NCBI GenBank assembly: GCA_947173495.1
Contig: CAMWFQ010000004.1
Span: forward strand, 124,001 to 188,000
Source of the DNA: an uncultured Lachnospiraceae bacterium
Lineage (GTDB): Bacteria; Bacillota; Clostridia; Lachnospirales; Lachnospiraceae
Direction: 5' to 3'
DNA: 64,000 nt
Positions 17,068 through 26,389 of this stretch are shown here, piece by piece (positions within the stretch are counted from its first letter, which is position 1; every line of letters begins with the position of its first letter). A program made the position numbers and the translations under genes. Below the pieces are notes generated by a model. That model saw only the letters and a list, made by a program, of their open reading frames with translations. It was not told the origin of the DNA and made no database searches.

Positions 17068-18387
17068 ATGGAAGAAACGAAAAAGATGCAGGAAGAAAGA
17101 GAGAAGGTTCTAATTGTAGGGGCGGAAACAGGGGCGGATTCTGAGGAGTTCGAACGTTCCATGAAAGAAATGGAAGGACTTGCAGAAGCATGTTTTATGG
17201 AGCCGGTGGGAATCATTACCCAGAAAATGGAGGCGGTCAATAAGGGATTGTATATCGGAACGGGAAAGGTATCAGAAGTGAGAGAGACGGCTGCACTGCT
17301 GGAGGCGGAGCTGATTCTGTTTAATGATACTCTGACACCTTCTCAGCTGCGAAATCTGCAAAAGGGGCTTGCACTTCCGGTCATGGACAGAACGGCATTG
17401 ATCCTGGAGATTTTTCAGACCAGGGCAAGGACCAGAGAGGCGAGACTTCAGGTGGAGTGTGCAAGACTGAAATACCTTCTTCCCAGGCTGGTAGGAATGC
17501 ATGGCGCATTGACCAGACAGGGGGGAACCAGCGGCAGCATGAGCAGCAGAGGAGCAGGTGAGAAGAAGCTGGAGCTGGACAGAAGGCGGATTGAACACAG
17601 GATATCGGAGCTTTCCCGGGAATTGGAGCGTGTGTCAAAGGAGAGAGGCGTACAGCGCCAAAAGCGTCAGAAGGGCAGGATTCCCCTTGTGGCGCTGGTA
17701 GGATATACCAATGCGGGAAAATCAACCATTATGAATGGAATGATCGATCTTTTTGTTGGAAATGATACAAAAAGAGTGCTGGAGGAGGATATGCTTTTTG
17801 CCACGCTGGATACAGCGGTGAGGAGAATTTTTATGGATCATAACAGAGATTTTCTGCTTTCGGATACGGTGGGATTCATTCACCGGCTTCCCCATGATCT
17901 GGTGGAAGCCTTTCATTCCACTTTGGAGGAGACGCAAAGCGCTGATCTGCTTCTCCAGGTGGTAGATTATTCGGATCCGGCCTACAGAGAGCAGATGGCT
18001 GTTACCGCCCAGACACTCCAGGAGCTGGGCGCCGGAGATATTCCCATGATAACGGTATTTAATAAGACGGATAAGTGTGAGGAGGAAACGCGCTATCCCA
18101 AAATCGTGGGGGATCATAAAATCTATCTTTCGGCAAAAGAGGAGGGATCTATCCGGCTGCTGGCAAATATGATTGCAGAACGCATCTTTTCGGATCATAT
18201 CCAGGCTAAATTTTTGATTCCCTATGAATGTGGAAATGTGGTATCCTATTTTATGGAACGCGCACAGGTACAGGAGATGAGGTATGAGGAGACAGGTACC
18301 TGGCTTCGGGTGGAATGCCACAGGGCGGACAGAGATAAATATGCAGAGTATCTGCAGGAAAATATGGGGGAAGTAATTCATGGATAA
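17068..18387 (+). CDS. hflX: Ribosome-associated GTPase HflX
   Basis: HflX splits stalled or hibernating ribosomes, often after heat or antibiotic stress. The 439-residue protein has the HflX N-terminal domain with NDTLTPSQLRNLQ at about 90-102, the glycine-rich SSRGAGEKKLELDRRRI linker, and a GTPase domain with G1 GYTNAGKST, G3 DTVGFIHRLP and G4 NKTD. The ATG at 17068 has GGAGG at 17057-17061; a TTG two codons earlier is less likely. Its last 8 nt overlap the start of the rluF gene, pointing to a coupled ribosome-maintenance pair. Confidence 0.95.
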   Translation: MEETKKMQEEREKVLIVGAETGADSEEFERSMKEMEGLAEACFMEPVGIITQKMEAVNKGLYIGTGKVSEVRETAALLEAELILFNDTLTPSQLRNLQKGLALPVMDRTALILEIFQTRARTREARLQVECARLKYLLPRLVGMHGALTRQGGTSGSMSSRGAGEKKLELDRRRIEHRISELSRELERVSKERGVQRQKRQKGRIPLVALVGYTNAGKSTIMNGMIDLFVGNDTKRVLEEDMLFATLDTAVRRIFMDHNRDFLLSDTVGFIHRLPHDLVEAFHSTLEETQSADLLLQVVDYSDPAYREQMAVTAQTLQELGAGDIPMITVFNKTDKCEEETRYPKIVGDHKIYLSAKEEGSIRLLANMIAERIFSDHIQAKFLIPYECGNVVSYFMERAQVQEMRYEETGTWLRVECHRADRDKYAEYLQENMGEVIHG

Positions 18388-19093
18388 GGAACGTCTGAAT
18401 AAATATCTGGCATCCTGCGGCATCTGTTCCCGACGGGATGCAGACCGGTTGATTACGCAGGGACGGGTGCTTGTGAACGGACGGAGAGCAGAAACAGGAA
18501 TGCAGGTGGGAGAGGAAGACAAAATTCTGGTAAACGGAAAACCTGTACATGGGAAAAACGAAAAGGTAGTTCTTGCGTATTACAAACCTACAGGCGTAAC
18601 CTGTACGGAGAAGGACCGTTTCGCGGACAAAAAAATTACAGATATGGTGAAATTCCCGGTCCGGGTAACCTATGCAGGAAGACTGGATAAGGATTCGGAA
18701 GGGCTGATCCTGCTTACCAATGATGGGGAGCTCATCCAGGCTCTGATGAAAGGAAGCGGAGAGCATGAGAAGGAATATATTGTCAGAGTGAACAGGGAAG
18801 TTACGGAGGAATTTGTAAAGAAAATGCAGGCAGGGGTAGAACTTCCCGAGCTGGGAATCACCACGAAGCCCTGCAGGGTGGAAAAGATAGGAAAAATCAC
18901 CTTCAGGATTGTGTTGACCCAGGGAGTTAACAGACAGATCCGAAGGATGGCGGAAGCGCTGGGATACAGGGTCTATGGCATAAAAAGGGTCCGGGTGGCG
19001 AATATTAAGCTGGAAGGCTTGAAATCAGGGCAATTTCGGAAACTGACAGGAGATGAATTACGTGCGTTATATAATTTGTGCCTGAAAAAATAA
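18380..19093 (+). CDS. rluF: 23S rRNA pseudouridine synthase, RluF type
   Basis: The 237-residue protein has an S4 RNA-binding domain at the N-terminus (RLNKYLASCGICSRRDADRL), then the RsuA/RluB/E/F catalytic domain with the active-site aspartate in YAGRLDKDSEGLILLTNDG. The C-terminal blocks KEYIVRVNREVTEEF, LTQGVNRQIRRM and the spacing match RluF, which modifies U2604 of 23S rRNA in Escherichia coli. RluB is the alternative. The ATG lies inside the end of hflX. Confidence 0.88.
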   Translation: MDKERLNKYLASCGICSRRDADRLITQGRVLVNGRRAETGMQVGEEDKILVNGKPVHGKNEKVVLAYYKPTGVTCTEKDRFADKKITDMVKFPVRVTYAGRLDKDSEGLILLTNDGELIQALMKGSGEHEKEYIVRVNREVTEEFVKKMQAGVELPELGITTKPCRVEKIGKITFRIVLTQGVNRQIRRMAEALGYRVYGIKRVRVANIKLEGLKSGQFRKLTGDELRALYNLCLKK

Positions 19094-19177
19094 GAAAGAA
19101 ACGAGTTTTATTTTTAAGGCATTTGAAAGTATTTTTGATATTTGTGAATGAAAACTTGCAAAATGGAGGCAGTAAAA

Positions 19178-21139
19178 GTGGAAGATTTTAGGGAAAAATG
19201 CCGTGAATTGGTCAGTCGACTGAATGAGGCATCAGAGGCCTATTATAATGGCAGAGAAGAAATTATGTCGAATTATGAATGGGATGCTCTGTTTGACGAG
19301 CTCGCGGCGCTTGAAAAGGAAACCGGTTATGTTCTGCCTGAAAGCCCCACCCACAATACAGGATATGAGGGGAATAATGGAGAGAGGGAGGAGCATGAAT
19401 TTCCCGCACTGTCGCTTGCCAAGACAAAACAGGTATCCGATCTGCAGAAATGGGCGCAGGACCGGACGGTCTGGCTTTCCTGGAAGCTGGATGGACTGAC
19501 GCTGGTGCTTACTTATGACCAGGGACGGCTTGTCCGGATCCTTACCAGAGGAAATGGAACGGTGGGAACGAATATCACTTATCTGAAGAAGTCGGTCAGG
19601 GGTTTTCCCTTAAAAATTAAATATCAGGGACATCTGGTGGTCCGTGGGGAGGCGGTGATCTCCTATTCTGATTTTGCGGTGATCAACACTATGATCGAAG
19701 ACGATGATGAAAAATACGCCAATCCCCGTAATCTTGCCTCGGGAACGCTCAGTCTGGATGATCCGGAGAAAGTAAAGGAGAGAAGAGTAACCTTTTATGC
19801 GTTTACGCTGGTGTACAGAGAGGATCCGATCATTTCCTGGGGGGAGAGAATGGATTTTCTGGAGAAGGAAGGATTTACGGTGGTGGAGAGAGAGAAGCTT
19901 ACCGCCTCAGAGATTCCACTGGCAGTGGAGCGCTGGACCCGGAAGGTGGAAAGCTCTGAAATGGATTTGCCGGTGGATGGACTGGTGATCTGCTATGATG
20001 ATACAGAGTATGCCTCTTCCGGCAGTGTGACCGGCCATCATGCCTCCAGAGCGGGATATGCCTTTAAATGGCAGGATGTATCGGCACAGACCCGGCTGAA
20101 ATATGTAGAGTGGTCCTGTGCGGCATCCACGATTTCACCGGTGGCGGTTTTTGAACCCGTTCTTCTGGAAGGAACGACTGTTTCAAGAGCGTCTCTGTGC
20201 AATATCAGCGAGATGGAGCGTCTGGGGATCGGACAGGGATGTATGCTTGAAGTGATCAAGGCAAATAAGATCATTCCTAAATGCATTGCAGCTTCAGACA
20301 GCGCCGGTATACTTGAAATCCCTGTCAGGTGTCCGGTCTGCGGCGCGGATACTCAGATTCGCTTAAGTCCGAGAAGCCAGACCAGGACTCTTCACTGTAC
20401 CAATCCGGATTGCAGCGCCAAACATGTAAAGAAGTTTACCCGTTTTGTGAGTAAGGCGGGTATGGATATTGATGGATTGTCGATCCAGACGATGCTGAAG
20501 TTTATGAACGAAGGATTTTTAAAGGATTTTTCAGATATTTATCACCTTTCTGAGCATGCGGAAGTGATCCGGGAAATGGAAGGATTCGGAGAAAAGTCCT
20601 GTGAGAATATGATGCGCGCGATTGAAAGGAGCAGGCAGGTACATCCGGTCAACTTTATTTATGCGCTGTGCATTCCCATGGTGGGAACGGACGCCGCAAA
20701 AAAGATGATTGCCAGGGGAGGATTTCAGGGATTTCTTGACCGGCTGGAGAACCGGAGCGGTTTTGAGGATGTGGACGGCATTGGGCCGGAGAGATCGGGT
20801 TCTGTTCTGGAATGGTATGAAAATGATAAAAACAGGTCTTCCTTGAAAGCGCTTCTGAAAGAGGTTACAATAGAAAAAGTGGAGGAACCGCCCCGGGAGG
20901 GAGGGAGGTGTGAGAACCTTACGTTTGTGATTACAGGGGAGGTTCATCATTACAAAAACAGAGATGAATTCAAGGCCTATGTAGAAGCGGCAGGAGGAAA
21001 GGTGACAGGAAGTGTTACCTCTAAAACCAGTTATCTTGTCAATAATGATACGATGTCCGCCTCCTCTAAAAACCGAAAGGCAAAGGAACTGGGAATACCG
21101 ATTCTATCGGAAGATGAATTTGTAGAACGTTTTGGATAA
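19178..21139 (+). CDS. ligA: NAD-dependent DNA ligase
   Basis: The 653-residue protein has the full LigA layout: an N-terminal NAD-binding Ia-like domain with [20 protein letters not shown], the adenylation motif WKLDGL (nucleotidyl lysine at about residue 103), an OB fold, a four-cysteine zinc finger (CPVCG about 395, CTNPDC about 418), helix-hairpin-helix repeats ([21 protein letters not shown]) and a C-terminal BRCT domain. It is divergent from textbook LigA: the usual KxDG is preceded by a Trp and the SPTQRVGG block is [10 protein letters not shown] second, canonical LigA may exist elsewhere. The GTG start at 19178 is chosen because GGAGG lies 8 nt upstream; the ATG 30 nt earlier has no such site. 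Confidence 0.9.
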   Translation: MEDFREKCRELVSRLNEASEAYYNGREEIMSNYEWDALFDELAALEKETGYVLPESPTHNTGYEGNNGEREEHEFPALSLAKTKQVSDLQKWAQDRTVWLSWKLDGLTLVLTYDQGRLVRILTRGNGTVGTNITYLKKSVRGFPLKIKYQGHLVVRGEAVISYSDFAVINTMIEDDDEKYANPRNLASGTLSLDDPEKVKERRVTFYAFTLVYREDPIISWGERMDFLEKEGFTVVEREKLTASEIPLAVERWTRKVESSEMDLPVDGLVICYDDTEYASSGSVTGHHASRAGYAFKWQDVSAQTRLKYVEWSCAASTISPVAVFEPVLLEGTTVSRASLCNISEMERLGIGQGCMLEVIKANKIIPKCIAASDSAGILEIPVRCPVCGADTQIRLSPRSQTRTLHCTNPDCSAKHVKKFTRFVSKAGMDIDGLSIQTMLKFMNEGFLKDFSDIYHLSEHAEVIREMEGFGEKSCENMMRAIERSRQVHPVNFIYALCIPMVGTDAAKKMIARGGFQGFLDRLENRSGFEDVDGIGPERSGSVLEWYENDKNRSSLKALLKEVTIEKVEEPPREGGRCENLTFVITGEVHHYKNRDEFKAYVEAAGGKVTGSVTSKTSYLVNNDTMSASSKNRKAKELGIPILSEDEFVERFG

Positions 21140-21180
21140 AAATAAATCAGGATTTAATAATAGAAATGGAGCTGAAAATT

Positions 21181-22086
21181 ATGCCGATTAAAGTGCAGAG
21201 CGACCTTCCGGCGAAGGAAATACTGGAAAATGAAAATATATTTGTCATGGATGAATACCGGGCGATTCATCAGGATATTCGTCCGCTGCAGATCTGTATT
21301 TTGAATCTGATGCCGGTAAAGGAGGACACAGAGCTGCAGCTTGCACGGGTATTGTCTAATACGCCTTTGCAGATCGATATTTCTTTTATGAAAATGAACA
21401 GCCATGTCTCTCTGAACACGCCTATTCAGCATTTGAACAGGTTTTATAACACTTTTGACGAGCTGAAGGGAAAAAAATTCGACGGACTGATCATTACCGG
21501 GGCGCCGGTGGAACAGATCCCTTTTGAGCAGGTGGATTACTGGCCGGAGCTGTGTGAGATTATGGAGTGGACCAGGACACATGTCACTTCCACCCTTCAT
21601 ATCTGCTGGGGGGCGCAGGCGGGGCTGTACTATCATTTTGGAATTGAAAAGGTACTCCTGCCGCAGAAACTGTTTGGTGTCTTTGAGCACAGGGTAAGAA
21701 ACCGAAAGGTTCCTCTGGTAAGAGGATTTGACGATTACTTTATGATTCCTCACAGCAGGCATACGGCGGTGAGCTCAGAAGAAATCCATCGTTGTGACCA
21801 GCTGACAGTCCTGGCGGAATCAGAAGAAGCGGGAGTGCTTCTGTGTATGACCGAAGGCGGAAAGGAGATCTTTGTAACAGGTCATCCTGAGTATGACCGT
21901 TATACGCTCCACAATGAATATATCCGGGATAAAAGTAAGGGGCTTCCGATTCAGCTGCCGGTCAATTATTATCCGGATGATGATGATACCAAAAAGCCCA
22001 GGCTGCAATGGCGCTCACACAGCAATAACCTTTATTCCAACTGGCTCAATTATTATGTGTACCAGGTGACGGATTATGAGCTTTAA
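21181..22086 (+). CDS. metA: Homoserine O-acetyltransferase (MetA family, acetyl-CoA type)
   Basis: It acylates homoserine in methionine synthesis. The 301-residue protein has the active-site cysteine in [15 protein letters not shown] (Cys142 from this start), the PHSRHT block and the TGHPEYD block with the catalytic His/Glu. Position 111 is Glu ([16 protein letters not shown]); in the MetA family Glu here favours acetyl-CoA, whereas Gly favours succinyl-CoA. The start at 21181 has GGAG 9 nt upstream; an in-frame ATG five codons earlier has none. It follows ligA by 41 nt and is probably transcribed with it. No SAM riboswitch is visible. Confidence 0.93.
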   Translation: MPIKVQSDLPAKEILENENIFVMDEYRAIHQDIRPLQICILNLMPVKEDTELQLARVLSNTPLQIDISFMKMNSHVSLNTPIQHLNRFYNTFDELKGKKFDGLIITGAPVEQIPFEQVDYWPELCEIMEWTRTHVTSTLHICWGAQAGLYYHFGIEKVLLPQKLFGVFEHRVRNRKVPLVRGFDDYFMIPHSRHTAVSSEEIHRCDQLTVLAESEEAGVLLCMTEGGKEIFVTGHPEYDRYTLHNEYIRDKSKGLPIQLPVNYYPDDDDTKKPRLQWRSHSNNLYSNWLNYYVYQVTDYEL

Positions 22087-22149
22087 GAACAAAAGAAAAA
22101 ATAAAATCTTGATTTGATAAATAAAAGGCCTTATTACGAGGGGATACAT

Positions 22150-23523
22150 ATGGAAAAGCTGACGAAATTGATCAAAAAGCCGGGATATGACAAGGAGAAT
22201 GTACATGCTGCGGTTTCTATGGCATGGCCGGCCATAATTGAATCGTTCTTTGCCGCTTTCGCAGGACTGGTGGATTCTCTGATGGTAAGCTCTCTGGGAC
22301 CGTATGCAGTGGCCGCAGTGGGACTGACCACTCAGCCCAAATTTATGGGACTGGCGTTGTTTGTTGCTCTGAATGTATCCATATCGGCGCTGGTGGCAAG
22401 AAGGCGGGGGGAAGACCGGCAGGAGGATGCCAACAGGATCTTATATACGGCTTTGATTTTTCTGACAGCAGCGGCTGTTCTTTTAAGCATTCTGTTCGTT
22501 TCCCTGGCGGGACCGATTATACACTTATGCGGCTCGAACAGTTCCACTCATGAGAGCGCCGTGATCTATTTTCAGATTATAATGGGCGGCATGATCTTTA
22601 ACTGTATTCAAATGGGGATCAATTCGGCCCAGCGGGGGGCAGGCAACACGAAAATCACCATGCGCACCAATCTGACTTCAAACACCATCAATATCATCGC
22701 CAATTATCTGCTGATCAACGGAAATCTTGGATTTCCGGCACTGGGAATCCGGGGGGCGGCACTGGCGACTGTGCTGGGAACGGTGGCGGCTGCGCTTATG
22801 AGCATTCTTTCCATTATGAAGCCGGAAGGATTTATCAGTCTTCCCTATATTGTGAAAAATCATATCAGACCCTCTCTGCAGGCTTTTGTGAATCTGGTGC
22901 GAGTGGGCTACAGTGTGTTTTTTGAACAGATCTTAATGCGGATCGGCTTTATGATGACGGCAGTGATGGCAGCGCGTCAGGGAACGGATGCCATGGCCGC
23001 CCATCAGGTGGGCATGAATATTATGGGCCTTTCCTTTTCCTTTGGAGATGGGCTTCAGGCGGCGGCAGTAGCGCTGATCGGCCGAAGTCTGGGGACTGGG
23101 GATAAGGAGCTGGCAAGAGAATATGGCCGTATCTGCAGGATGCTGGGAGGTGTGATTTCAGTCTGCCTTGCCGTCGTGTATTTTGCCGGAGCAGGGCCGT
23201 TGTTCCGACTGTTCTTTGAGGAGGAGCATATTGTGGCAATTGGCGTGAAGATTATGATGGTTATTATCCTTGTAGTGGTATTCCAGATCAGCCAGGTGAT
23301 CTATATGGGATGCCTGCGCGGAGCAGGAGATACTCTTTATACTGCGGCTGTGTCGACCTTAAGTGTTACCATTATCAGAACGGTGGTCTCTTATCTGGGC
23401 GGTTATGTGTTTGGTTTGGGAATTGTCGGGATTTGGATGGGAGTTTTGGGAGATCAGGTTTCACGTTTTGTGTTTGCGTCCAGACGGTTTAAAGCCGGAA
23501 AGTGGACAGAAATCAAAATTTAA
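22150..23523 (+). CDS. MATE-family exporter, second copy
   Basis: The 457-residue protein has about twelve membrane helices with the MATE repeats MAWPAIIESFFAAFAGLVDS near the N-terminus and MAAHQVGMNIMGLSFSFGDG at the start of the second half, followed by AAAVALIGRSLGTGD. It is only distantly like the exporter at 10.7-12.1 kb and belongs to the DinF/NorM-like clostridial branch; the substrate is unknown. GAGGGG precedes the ATG. It follows metA after 63 nt, which could allow one transcript. Confidence 0.92.
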   Translation: MEKLTKLIKKPGYDKENVHAAVSMAWPAIIESFFAAFAGLVDSLMVSSLGPYAVAAVGLTTQPKFMGLALFVALNVSISALVARRRGEDRQEDANRILYTALIFLTAAAVLLSILFVSLAGPIIHLCGSNSSTHESAVIYFQIIMGGMIFNCIQMGINSAQRGAGNTKITMRTNLTSNTINIIANYLLINGNLGFPALGIRGAALATVLGTVAAALMSILSIMKPEGFISLPYIVKNHIRPSLQAFVNLVRVGYSVFFEQILMRIGFMMTAVMAARQGTDAMAAHQVGMNIMGLSFSFGDGLQAAAVALIGRSLGTGDKELAREYGRICRMLGGVISVCLAVVYFAGAGPLFRLFFEEEHIVAIGVKIMMVIILVVVFQISQVIYMGCLRGAGDTLYTAAVSTLSVTIIRTVVSYLGGYVFGLGIVGIWMGVLGDQVSRFVFASRRFKAGKWTEIKI

Positions 23524-23592
23524 GAATATTTGTCCGGCCTTGTCCATATACTTATAAAAATCAGAGCAATTTCTATTTTCAGGAGGTAAACT

Positions 23593-23835
23593 ATGGCAAG
23601 GGGACAGAGAAAGACAATAGAAGAAAAAATAGCGGAGAAAGAAGAAGTCATTCAGGCGCTGCGGACACGGATCAAGTCAGAACAGAGCGAGCTGGAACTT
23701 CTCCAAAAGGAAAAGAGAGACAAGGATTTTGAAGGCCTGAACAGGCTGCTTTCCTCTGCCGGTCTGGATATTGAAGAAGCCTCAGATATTCTGCAGAACT
23801 ACATTCAAACCCATCAGGAAGGTCAGATGGCATAA
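23593..23835 (+). CDS. Small coiled-coil protein
   Basis: The 80-residue protein begins with a basic start and a heptad-patterned helix (about residues 8-48) rich in Glu, Lys and Leu, followed by a short helical tail. AGGAGG lies 6 nt before the ATG. There is no catalytic motif or membrane segment. I do not recognise a named family. The strong ribosome binding site and intact frame support a real gene. It lies between the MATE gene and the EAL-HDOD gene, which has its own promoter. Confidence 0.75.
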   Translation: MARGQRKTIEEKIAEKEEVIQALRTRIKSEQSELELLQKEKRDKDFEGLNRLLSSAGLDIEEASDILQNYIQTHQEGQMA

Positions 23836-23881
23836 CAAAGGACGAATAAAGGAAAAATAATTGTGAAAATTTACTAAAACA

Positions 23882-23910
23882 TTGTATATTTACTGTAAAT
23901 GGTGTAAACT
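23882..23910 (+). promoter_or_regulatory. Probable promoter of the EAL-HDOD gene
   Basis: TTGTAT (23882-23887) and TAAACT (23905-23910) are 17 nt apart, with a short TTTACTGTAAA palindrome in the spacer. Confidence 0.45.
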
Positions 23911-23955
23911 GAATATACAGAATCCATTTACATAATACATAAGAAGGAGAGTACT

Positions 23956-25179
23956 ATGCTGGTAACGTTAATTCCACTCTTTGATGAAGAAATGAGTGTT
24001 CGTGCCTATTCGCTGTTTTCGCAGAAACAGAATTTTCTGCTGAATCCCAGCCTTCAGGGAACAGGGGTCAATGATGGTGCATCCAATATCACGGGACTGG
24101 AAGTGATCCAGAGTATGGATCTGGATACCCTCTCCTCTGAAAAGGAAATCTTCGTCCCGGTAAACAGTATTTCTGTTTTTTCGGAAAGCCTTGAGCAGGA
24201 TAGAGCCATGAGGAATAGGCTTGTTCTTCTCATGGATAACTCCGTTTTGCCGCAGACAATATATATTGAAAGGCTTTGCCGGTTAAAGGACATGGGATAC
24301 AAGCTGGCCATCCGCAAGCTTCCGGTTCAGCAGTTTGAAGCGTATCGCGAGATTCTTCGTCTGGTAGACTACATTCTGCTGGATCATAAAAAGATCGATA
24401 TTTCAAAGGCCAGGATTTATTTCAGTAAGGTTTATCCGGAAGTGAAGCTGTGCGCCGGAAACATTCAGACACAGGAAATCTTTGAAGAGCTTAAAGCGGA
24501 GGGCGGTTATCAGCTATATGAGGGAGAATTTTACCGGATGCCGGTAACCAGAGGACAGACGCAGGTGGCACCGCTTAAGGTGAACTATATTGAACTGCTC
24601 AATATGGTGAATGGAGATGATTTTGAGCTGACAAAGGCGGCAGATGTTATTGGAAGAGACACGGCGCTTGTGATTTCTCTGCTGAAGATGGTGAACCGGA
24701 TGAGTGTGAATTCGGAGATTACCTCTATCAGGCATGCGGCAGCCATGCTTGGACAGCGCGAATTGAAAAAGTGGATTAACGCGGCGGTGGCAGGCAGGCT
24801 GTACGCAGATAAACCCAATGAAATCACCAGATTATCTCTTCTGCGTGCAAAATTTGCGGAGAACCTGGCTCCGGCCTTTGAGAAGGGAGCGCAGGCGCAG
24901 GAGCTGTTTCTTATGGGCCTGTTTTCGGTGCTCGATCTGATTTTGGATCAGCCCATGGAGGAGGCGTTACATCTGGTAAAGGTGTCAAAGGATATCAGGG
25001 ATGCATTGGTGAACCGTACAGGGGAGTTCGCCCAGGTGCTGGAATTTCTTCTCAGCTATGAAAGTGCGGACTGGCAGGAGATATCGAGAGTAATGATACT
25101 GAAAAAGATTGATATGAATCAGGTGTATGAGGCGTATATCCAGTCCCTGCAGTGGTACCGTGAACTGTATATCGGGTAG
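23956..25179 (+). CDS. Degenerate EAL domain plus HDOD domain signalling protein (YuxH-like)
   Basis: The 407-residue protein has the two-domain plan of YuxH/CdgJ proteins. The first 200 residues follow an EAL fold (MGYKLAIRKLPVQQFEAYREI, VDYILLDHKKIDI, AGNIQTQEIFEELK), but the metal-binding E-A-L signature near the N-terminus is missing, so c-di-GMP hydrolysis is unlikely. Residues about 205-400 form an HDOD domain (ADVIGRDTALVISLLKMVN, then IRHAAAMLGQRELKKWI). Such proteins act as sensors or scaffolds in motility and second-messenger control. A gene-specific promoter precedes it and AGAAGGAGAG stands before the ATG. Confidence 0.85.
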   Translation: MLVTLIPLFDEEMSVRAYSLFSQKQNFLLNPSLQGTGVNDGASNITGLEVIQSMDLDTLSSEKEIFVPVNSISVFSESLEQDRAMRNRLVLLMDNSVLPQTIYIERLCRLKDMGYKLAIRKLPVQQFEAYREILRLVDYILLDHKKIDISKARIYFSKVYPEVKLCAGNIQTQEIFEELKAEGGYQLYEGEFYRMPVTRGQTQVAPLKVNYIELLNMVNGDDFELTKAADVIGRDTALVISLLKMVNRMSVNSEITSIRHAAAMLGQRELKKWINAAVAGRLYADKPNEITRLSLLRAKFAENLAPAFEKGAQAQELFLMGLFSVLDLILDQPMEEALHLVKVSKDIRDALVNRTGEFAQVLEFLLSYESADWQEISRVMILKKIDMNQVYEAYIQSLQWYRELYIG

Positions 25180-25212
25180 GAAAATAACAGCTGCCCTGAG
25201 CATAAAAGCGCT

Positions 25213-25241
25213 GGCAGGTAAAGTTGCGTAACTTACCTGCC
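25213..25241. terminator. Hairpin between convergent genes
   Basis: Complementary arms GGCAGGTAA and TTACCTGCC, extended by GTT/AAC around a GCGT loop with one unpaired A on the left side, lie between the EAL-HDOD gene and the convergent DUF4317 gene and overlap the stop of the latter. T-rich sequence follows only weakly on either strand. Confidence 0.6.
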
Positions 25242-26357
25242 TGTTATTGTAATACCATTGACTTCCACATGATCATTAATCTCGATCATCAGACACCGCC
25301 GGCCTTCAAACATGACCGTGTTTACCAGATCTGCTCTTTCCGGATTTACCCGGACGACCACATCGGGGGTCTTAACCTCAAAGGTCCTTGTGTTGGCGAC
25401 ATTGTCCACCAGAAGAGCAGTATCTTTTCCGGCGGCGGCATCATAGATGGATTCAAAATCAGTCAGTTTTTCTTCCTCAACACCACTTTTCTCCAACAGA
25501 TTTCGCACCTGTATCTTGTCCAGCATAAGGGGTTCAGGAAGCTCCTTATGGTCTTCAATCATTTCTGTAAGATTTTCATGAATATTCTTTATCACTTCAT
25601 ACTCGGCCTCATCCCCCAGCGTTTCCTTAATCAGCGTGTGAAAGGTTTCTTTCTGGCTGCCTGCGGTCAGCGGGAGGACAGCGCCCAGGACCTGATCTAC
25701 AAACTCGGAGTGCGGTTCCTCCGGATTTTTGGTGTAGTAGAGCGTGCTGTGAAGATCGGTGCACCGGTCATTAAAGGCTGGGAAAAGAAAGCCTGTGCAT
25801 GGAGCCTCTACGATCCAGTCGCGGATCCGGTTGTGGAATTCGTTTGCCTGTGCATCATAGCTCAGCCCCGGTTTGGAGAGGTTGACCGGACAGATACAGC
25901 ATAAGATATACTCAAATACCGTATCGGAAGCATCATCCATGGTCAGCCCATCACTGGTTTTACCCGGGACATCGTAGGCATCATGGATCAGGAGAATCAG
26001 ATAATTGCCCACATATTCATAAGAACCGATCACTTTGTCATAAAAACCACTGATCAGTTCATCATCCTTTAATTTGCTATCACGAAGGCGGAGAAGAAAT
26101 TCCTGAGTTCCGCCTTCCTGCTCGCTGGCAAGGGGAAACTCCAGATTCAGCATATTTTTCCCTAAGGTTCCTGAGAGCGCTTTGCGCAGAAGCTCAAAGT
26201 ATTTGTAGATTTCTTCCTCGGGAAGAGAAAGAAACGCCTCCTTGAATTCTGTCTTTCGATTCTTTTCTCCATCCACATAACAGCCGCAGATACGGGTGAC
26301 AGAACAGTTCCTGGGGGTATAAAGCCGTTTGATTTCATTGATTTCCTGTTTGATCAT
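25233..26357 (-). CDS. DUF4317 family protein
   Basis: The 374-residue protein begins with the family block KRLYTPRNCSVTRICGCYVDGEK at residues about 10-32 and keeps the later CPVNLSKPGL block. The function of DUF4317 is not known; these proteins are widespread in Clostridia and soluble. AAAGGAACC precedes the ATG. It lies 32 nt after the giant activator gene on the same strand and is very likely co-transcribed with it. Confidence 0.88.
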   Translation of the reverse strand: MIKQEINEIKRLYTPRNCSVTRICGCYVDGEKNRKTEFKEAFLSLPEEEIYKYFELLRKALSGTLGKNMLNLEFPLASEQEGGTQEFLLRLRDSKLKDDELISGFYDKVIGSYEYVGNYLILLIHDAYDVPGKTSDGLTMDDASDTVFEYILCCICPVNLSKPGLSYDAQANEFHNRIRDWIVEAPCTGFLFPAFNDRCTDLHSTLYYTKNPEEPHSEFVDQVLGAVLPLTAGSQKETFHTLIKETLGDEAEYEVIKNIHENLTEMIEDHKELPEPLMLDKIQVRNLLEKSGVEEEKLTDFESIYDAAAGKDTALLVDNVANTRTFEVKTPDVVVRVNPERADLVNTVMFEGRRCLMIEINDHVEVNGITITGR

Positions 26358-26389
26358 AGAAGGTTCCTTTCATTTCAGGCTGCATTCGT

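Noticed and set aside
25224-25904. Long antisense frame opposite DUF4317, and similar ones opposite the activator, the peptidase, alaS and scpA
   Set aside because: They mirror real coding genes with strong family matches and lack ribosome binding sites.
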